A DNA stretch of 64,000 nucleotides from the NCBI RefSeq assembly GCF_002887735.1, contig NZ_PKQP01000001.1:682001-746000 (forward strand), read 5' to 3'. Source of the stretch: Stenotrophomonas bentonitica. Its GTDB lineage: Bacteria > Pseudomonadota > Gammaproteobacteria > Xanthomonadales > Xanthomonadaceae. Position 1 is the stretch's first letter. Each line of letters begins with the position of its first letter. Below the pieces are notes generated by a model. It ran no database searches. It was not told the DNA's origin and saw only the letters and a list, made by a program, of their open reading frames with translations. Below are positions 60,471-64,000 of the stretch, one piece after another. A program made the position numbers and the translations under genes.

Positions 60471-62921
60471 ATGTCCCGTCCGTCCGCGTCGCGCCTTGGC
60501 CTTGCCATCGCGCTCGTCCTTACCTCCCCCCTGCTCGCCCAGGACGTACTTGCGCAGGACGCGCCGAACACCGCCAAAACGCTGGACACCGTGATCGTCA
60601 CCGGCACCCGTGCCGTTGACCGGACCGTGCTGGAATCCACCTCGCCAGTGGATGTGCTCACCGCCGAGGACATCCGCAAGGCCGGCGTGGTCAATGGCGA
60701 GCTGGGCAGCGCCCTGCAGGCGCTGCTGCCCTCGTTCAATTTCCCGCGCCAGTCCAACTCCGGCGGTGCCGACCACATCCGGGCCGCCCAGCTGCGCGGC
60801 CTCTCGCCCGATCAGGTGCTGGTGCTGGTCAACGGCAAGCGCCGCCACAGCAGCGCCCTGGTCAACACCGACAGCAAGATCGGCAAGGGCACCACCCCGG
60901 TCGATTTCAACGCGATCCCGGTCAGCGCGATCAAGCGCATCGAAGTGCTGCGCGATGGCGCCGGTGCGCTGTACGGCTCCGATGCGGTGGCCGGCGTGAT
61001 CAACGTGATCCTGGATGACGCGCCGGAAGGCGGTGCATTCGAAGCGAGCTTCGGCGCCAACCACACCGACCTCAAGCCGATCGACCGCACCCTCACCGAC
61101 GGCCAGACCAGCTACGCCAGTGCCAAGGTCGGCACCCGCCTGGGCGATGAGGGCGGCTTCCTGCGCGTGGGCCTGGAGCTGAAAAATCATGAAGGCACCA
61201 ATCGCGCCGGCTTCGACCAGATCCCGCCGTGGGACCAGACCCCGACCAACCTGGCCCTGCAGGGCAAGCGCAACTACGTGCTCGGCGATGGCAAGACCAA
61301 GGACCTGAACGCCTGGTACAACGCGCAGCTGCCGTTCGGTGAAACCTCCACGTTCTACAGCTTCGCCACCTTCAACCAGCGCGACAGCGAAGGCGCGAAC
61401 TACTTCCGCTATCCGGACAGCGACGCCAACTGGGCGCAGGTCTACCCGAACGGCTACCGCCCGATCTCCGAGGGCGAAAACCGCGACGTACAGGCCGTGG
61501 CCGGCGCGAAGGGCCAGTGGGGCGAGTGGAACTACGATGCGAGCCTGGATTACGGCATCAACACGTTCACCTACCGCCTGCGCAACTCGCTCAACGCCTC
61601 GCTGGGCCCGACCAGCCCGACCCGGTTCAAGACCGGTGATTACCGCAATGAGCTGACGGTCGCGAACGTCGACCTCGGCCGTGTCTTCTCGCAGGGCGAG
61701 AGCATCACCCACAGCCTTGGCCTGGGCCTGGAAGCGCGCCGCGACCACTACCAGACCCGCCCGGGTGATCCGACCAGTTATGCCGCGGGTCCGTTCACCG
61801 ATCGCCCGACCGGCTCGCAGGCCGGTGGTGGCCTGACCCCGCAGGATGCGACCTCGCTCTCGCGCGATGTCGCCAGCGCCTACGCCAGCCTGTCCAGCCA
61901 GTTCGGTGAGCATTTCTCAAGCGATCTGGCCGCACGCTACGAGCACAGCGATGATTTCGGTGGCGAGCTCACCGGCAAGCTGGGCCTGCGCTACGAATTC
62001 ACGCCGGCCTTCGCGCTGCGCGGTGCGATCTCCAACAACTTCCGTGCCCCGTCGCTGGCACAGATCGGCTACGAATCCACGTCCACCGGCTACAACGCGG
62101 CCGGCCAGCTGGTGCAGGGCCGCGTGCTGTCGGTGAACAATCCGATCGCGCGTGGCCTGGGCGCCACCGACCTGAAGCCGGAGAAGTCGCTCAACACCAA
62201 CCTGGGTTTCACCAGCCGTATCGGCGAGCACTTCGATGTCTCGCTGGACTTCTTCCAGATCGACATCGATGACCGCATCGCACTGTCGGAAAGCATCACC
62301 GGTGATGCCCTGACCGACTACGTGCAGCAGCAGTTCGGCGTGGCCGGCCTGCAGAGCGCCAGCTTCTTCGTCAACGCCGCCGATACCCGCACCCGCGGCG
62401 CGGAACTGGTGAGCAACTGGCGGCAGTCGCTGGGCGATGGCGAGCTGGTGCTGACCGGCACCTACGCCTACACCAAGACCACGCTGAAGAACGTGCTCGC
62501 CACCCCGCCGGGACTGCTCGCGCTGGACCCGGACTACGTGCTGTTCGGCGTGGAAGAGACCAATACGCTGACCGATGCCACCCCGCGCACCCGCGCCGCG
62601 CTGGCCGCCAGCTGGGCCGATGATCGCTGGTCGCTGAGCAGCCGCCTGAGCCGCTATGGCAGCGTCACCCGCGTGTTCAACTTCGGTGATGGCTATATTC
62701 CGCGCCAGACCTACGGGGCCGAGTGGCAGCTGGATGCCGAGGTGGAATACAAGATCACCCCGCAGTGGAGCGTGGCGCTGGGCGGGCAGAACCTGACCGA
62801 CAACTACTCGGATCTGTCCAACGACGATATCTGCTACTTCGGCAACCTGCCGTATGACGTGCTGTCACCGATCGGTAGCAATGGTGCGTATTACTACGGG
62901 CGCGTGCGGTATACGTTCTGA
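60471..62921 (+). CDS. TonB-dependent outer-membrane receptor (copy 2)
   Basis: An 816-residue receptor. Signal peptide to about residue 28 (VLAQDAP), TonB-box-like LDTVIVTGTR, plug domain with LRGLSPDQVLVLVNGKRRHSSALVN and IEVLRDGAGALYGSDAVAGVINV, then a barrel ending VRYTF. It shares long stretches with the receptor at 43.3 kb (GLSPDQVLVLVNGKRRH, DVSLDFFQIDIDDRIALS versus YLTVDAYQIDIDDRIVLS), so they are paralogues. The ligand is unknown. The ATG at 60471 has GGAG 5 bases upstream. Tandem repeats follow directly. Confidence 0.92.
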   Translation: MSRPSASRLGLAIALVLTSPLLAQDVLAQDAPNTAKTLDTVIVTGTRAVDRTVLESTSPVDVLTAEDIRKAGVVNGELGSALQALLPSFNFPRQSNSGGADHIRAAQLRGLSPDQVLVLVNGKRRHSSALVNTDSKIGKGTTPVDFNAIPVSAIKRIEVLRDGAGALYGSDAVAGVINVILDDAPEGGAFEASFGANHTDLKPIDRTLTDGQTSYASAKVGTRLGDEGGFLRVGLELKNHEGTNRAGFDQIPPWDQTPTNLALQGKRNYVLGDGKTKDLNAWYNAQLPFGETSTFYSFATFNQRDSEGANYFRYPDSDANWAQVYPNGYRPISEGENRDVQAVAGAKGQWGEWNYDASLDYGINTFTYRLRNSLNASLGPTSPTRFKTGDYRNELTVANVDLGRVFSQGESITHSLGLGLEARRDHYQTRPGDPTSYAAGPFTDRPTGSQAGGGLTPQDATSLSRDVASAYASLSSQFGEHFSSDLAARYEHSDDFGGELTGKLGLRYEFTPAFALRGAISNNFRAPSLAQIGYESTSTGYNAAGQLVQGRVLSVNNPIARGLGATDLKPEKSLNTNLGFTSRIGEHFDVSLDFFQIDIDDRIALSESITGDALTDYVQQQFGVAGLQSASFFVNAADTRTRGAELVSNWRQSLGDGELVLTGTYAYTKTTLKNVLATPPGLLALDPDYVLFGVEETNTLTDATPRTRAALAASWADDRWSLSSRLSRYGSVTRVFNFGDGYIPRQTYGAEWQLDAEVEYKITPQWSVALGGQNLTDNYSDLSNDDICYFGNLPYDVLSPIGSNGAYYYGRVRYTF

Positions 62922-62926
62922 CGGGG

Positions 62927-63096
62927 TGCAGCCGACCAACGGTCGGCTCTACCGGGTTGGCGCAGCCGACCGACGGTCGGCTCTAACGGGTTTGTGCAGC
63001 CGACCAACGGTCGGCTCTACCGGGTTGGTGCAGCCGACCGACGGTCGGCTCTACCGGGTTGGTGCAGCCGGCTGACCGTCGGCTCTACCGGTGGTG
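62927..63096. repeat. Five tandem 34-bp palindromic units
   Basis: Five head-to-tail 34-base units (starts 62927, 62961, 62995, 63029, 63063), each with the palindrome CAGCCGACCAACGGTCGGCT plus a CTACCGGGTTG spacer. The last unit is diverged (CCGGCTGACCGTCGG). Palindrome centres alternate between CCAACGG and CCGACGG. Unlike a CRISPR array, the spacers are identical. The array lies between the receptor and otsB. Confidence 0.92.
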
Positions 63097-63161
63097 AACG
63101 GGAGGATGCGTGGGTGATGCCATGACCTGGCGATCACATCCACGCTGGCATGTTGGTCACC

Positions 63162-63920
63162 ATGGCCAACGACTTCCCCCAACGTCCGCCGCCGCCGCTG
63201 CTGGACGATGCCTGTGCGCTGTTCCTGGACGTGGATGGCACCCTTATCGAATTCGCGGACGACCCCGAGTCGGTCGCGCTGCTGCCGGATGTGCGTGAGG
63301 CGATCGGGCGCATCAGCGACCGCCTGGATGGCGCGGTTGCGCTGATCAGCGGCCGACCGCTGGCGCAGCTGGACAAGCTGTTTGCGCCCCTGAGCCTGCC
63401 CGCCGCCGGCCTGCATGGCCACGAGCTGCGCAACCACGAGCAGCGCGCGCAGAGCAGTGATCCCTCCGCCGATACCAGTGAGTGGCTGCACGCCCTGCAC
63501 CAGCAGGCGATGCGGTTCGCGCACGGCTACCCCGGCGTGCTCGTTGAAGACAAGGGCCGCAGCCTGGCCCTGCATTGGCGTGGTGCTCCGCATGCCGCCA
63601 ATGACGTGCGTGCGTTTGCCGAACGGCATATCCGCGGGCATGGCGGCTACCGGCTGCAGCCGGGCGACCATGTAATCGAATTCCTGCCTGAAGGCAGCGA
63701 CAAGGGGCGTGCGATGCGGCAGCTGATGCTGCAGCCGCCGTTCCGTGATCGCATGCCGGTGTTCGTCGGCGATGACCTCACCGATGAATTCGGCTTCGGC
63801 GCGGCCAATGACCTGCATGGCTGGAGCGTGCTGGTCGGTGCGCGCGAGCCGAGCGATGCGGTGTTTTCGCTGCCGACGATACGCAGCGTCCACGCCTGGC
63901 TTCGCGAGAATGCCTACTGA
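63162..63920 (+). CDS. otsB: Trehalose-6-phosphate phosphatase OtsB
   Basis: A HAD-superfamily phosphatase of about 252 residues that releases trehalose from its 6-phosphate, the last step of the OtsAB pathway. Motif 1 ALFLDVDGTL is near residue 25, motif 2 VALISGRPL near 60 and the late motif VFVGDDLTDEFGF near 205. AGLHGHELR, a trehalose-phosphatase hallmark, is near 82. The start is uncertain: ATG at 63162 or four codons earlier at 63150, neither with a strong binding site. otsA and a GH15 enzyme often follow in this family but lie outside the window. Confidence 0.9.
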   Translation: MANDFPQRPPPPLLDDACALFLDVDGTLIEFADDPESVALLPDVREAIGRISDRLDGAVALISGRPLAQLDKLFAPLSLPAAGLHGHELRNHEQRAQSSDPSADTSEWLHALHQQAMRFAHGYPGVLVEDKGRSLALHWRGAPHAANDVRAFAERHIRGHGGYRLQPGDHVIEFLPEGSDKGRAMRQLMLQPPFRDRMPVFVGDDLTDEFGFGAANDLHGWSVLVGAREPSDAVFSLPTIRSVHAWLRENAY

Positions 63921-64000
63921 TGCCTTGACCCCAAGGCCCCCTGACGCCGCGCGCAGGTCTCCCCCACCGGTGTGCCGCCGCGGCATGACACGAGACTTCC

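Noticed and set aside
62927..63096. CRISPR-like regular repeats
   Set aside because: Intervening sequences are the same in each unit and units are palindromic REP elements; there are no cas genes.
63921..64000. Start of the next gene after otsB
   Set aside because: Only an ATG at 63985 followed by five codons is present; too short to support a call.

Overview
The window is a GC-rich, densely coded chromosomal segment from a member of the Xanthomonadaceae, most likely a Stenotrophomonas close to S. rhizophila. Four things support this. There are many intergenic palindromes of the GTAG-bounded type typical of Stenotrophomonas (SMAG/REP elements). There is an L2-type class A beta-lactamase with its AmpR regulator. 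There is a fused glucosylglycerol-phosphate phosphatase/synthase next to a YcaD-like transporter, an arrangement described in S. rhizophila. There is a Xanthomonas-type copLAB copper locus. I see no rRNA, CRISPR array, insertion sequence, transposase or phage genes, and one tRNA (Lys).

Layout. 0-7 kb: hrpA (minus), then dps and recQ (plus). 6.8-10.2 kb: the copLAB copper-resistance operon. 10.2-16.4 kb: small genes, including a GNAT acetyltransferase, a zinc-ribbon protein, a CPBP membrane protease, a single-domain response regulator, a DUF3011 protein, a lipoprotein joining LprI-like and MliC-like lysozyme-inhibitor domains, an S41-like protein and a DUF922 protease. 16.4-29.1 kb: a long minus-strand run, read as yebC, ruvC, ruvA, kup, ruvB, ybgC, tolQ, tolR, tolA, tolB, pal, cpoB, queE, queC, tRNA-Lys. 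It joins Holliday-junction processing, the Tol-Pal envelope machine and queuosine precursor synthesis. 29.2-34.3 kb: a hydrolase, a second GNAT, aspS, a three-repeat DUF3011 protein and a lipoprotein. 34.4-38.0 kb: the osmolyte pair (MFS transporter plus GgpPS). 38.2-41.0 kb: the beta-lactamase locus, in which an AT-richer membrane-protein gene lies between ampR and blaL2. 41-48.6 kb: yheS, a TonB-dependent receptor, ybaL and an AraC/GyrI regulator. 48.8-55.1 kb: metY, clpB with a sigma-32-type promoter, a two-DTG protease-like protein and a glutathione S-transferase. 55.2-62.9 kb: an NCS2-like permease, poxB, two small exported proteins and a second TonB-dependent receptor. 63.1-63.9 kb: otsB; its likely trehalose-operon partners lie beyond the window.

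Most of the window is ordinary core genome with stress and envelope functions: copper, osmotic stress (glucosylglycerol, trehalose), beta-lactam, heat shock and envelope integrity. I found no convincing wholly new multi-gene system. The observations most worth a second look are the split ampR-blaL2 module with a cluster of ATGGTC half-sites upstream of blaL2, the combined lysozyme-inhibitor lipoprotein, the S41-like protein that lacks the usual Ser-Lys lysine, the two-DTG protein, and several structured REP arrays. Start sites were chosen by reading ribosome-binding sites. No searches or computations were possible, so family calls rest on recognised motifs.
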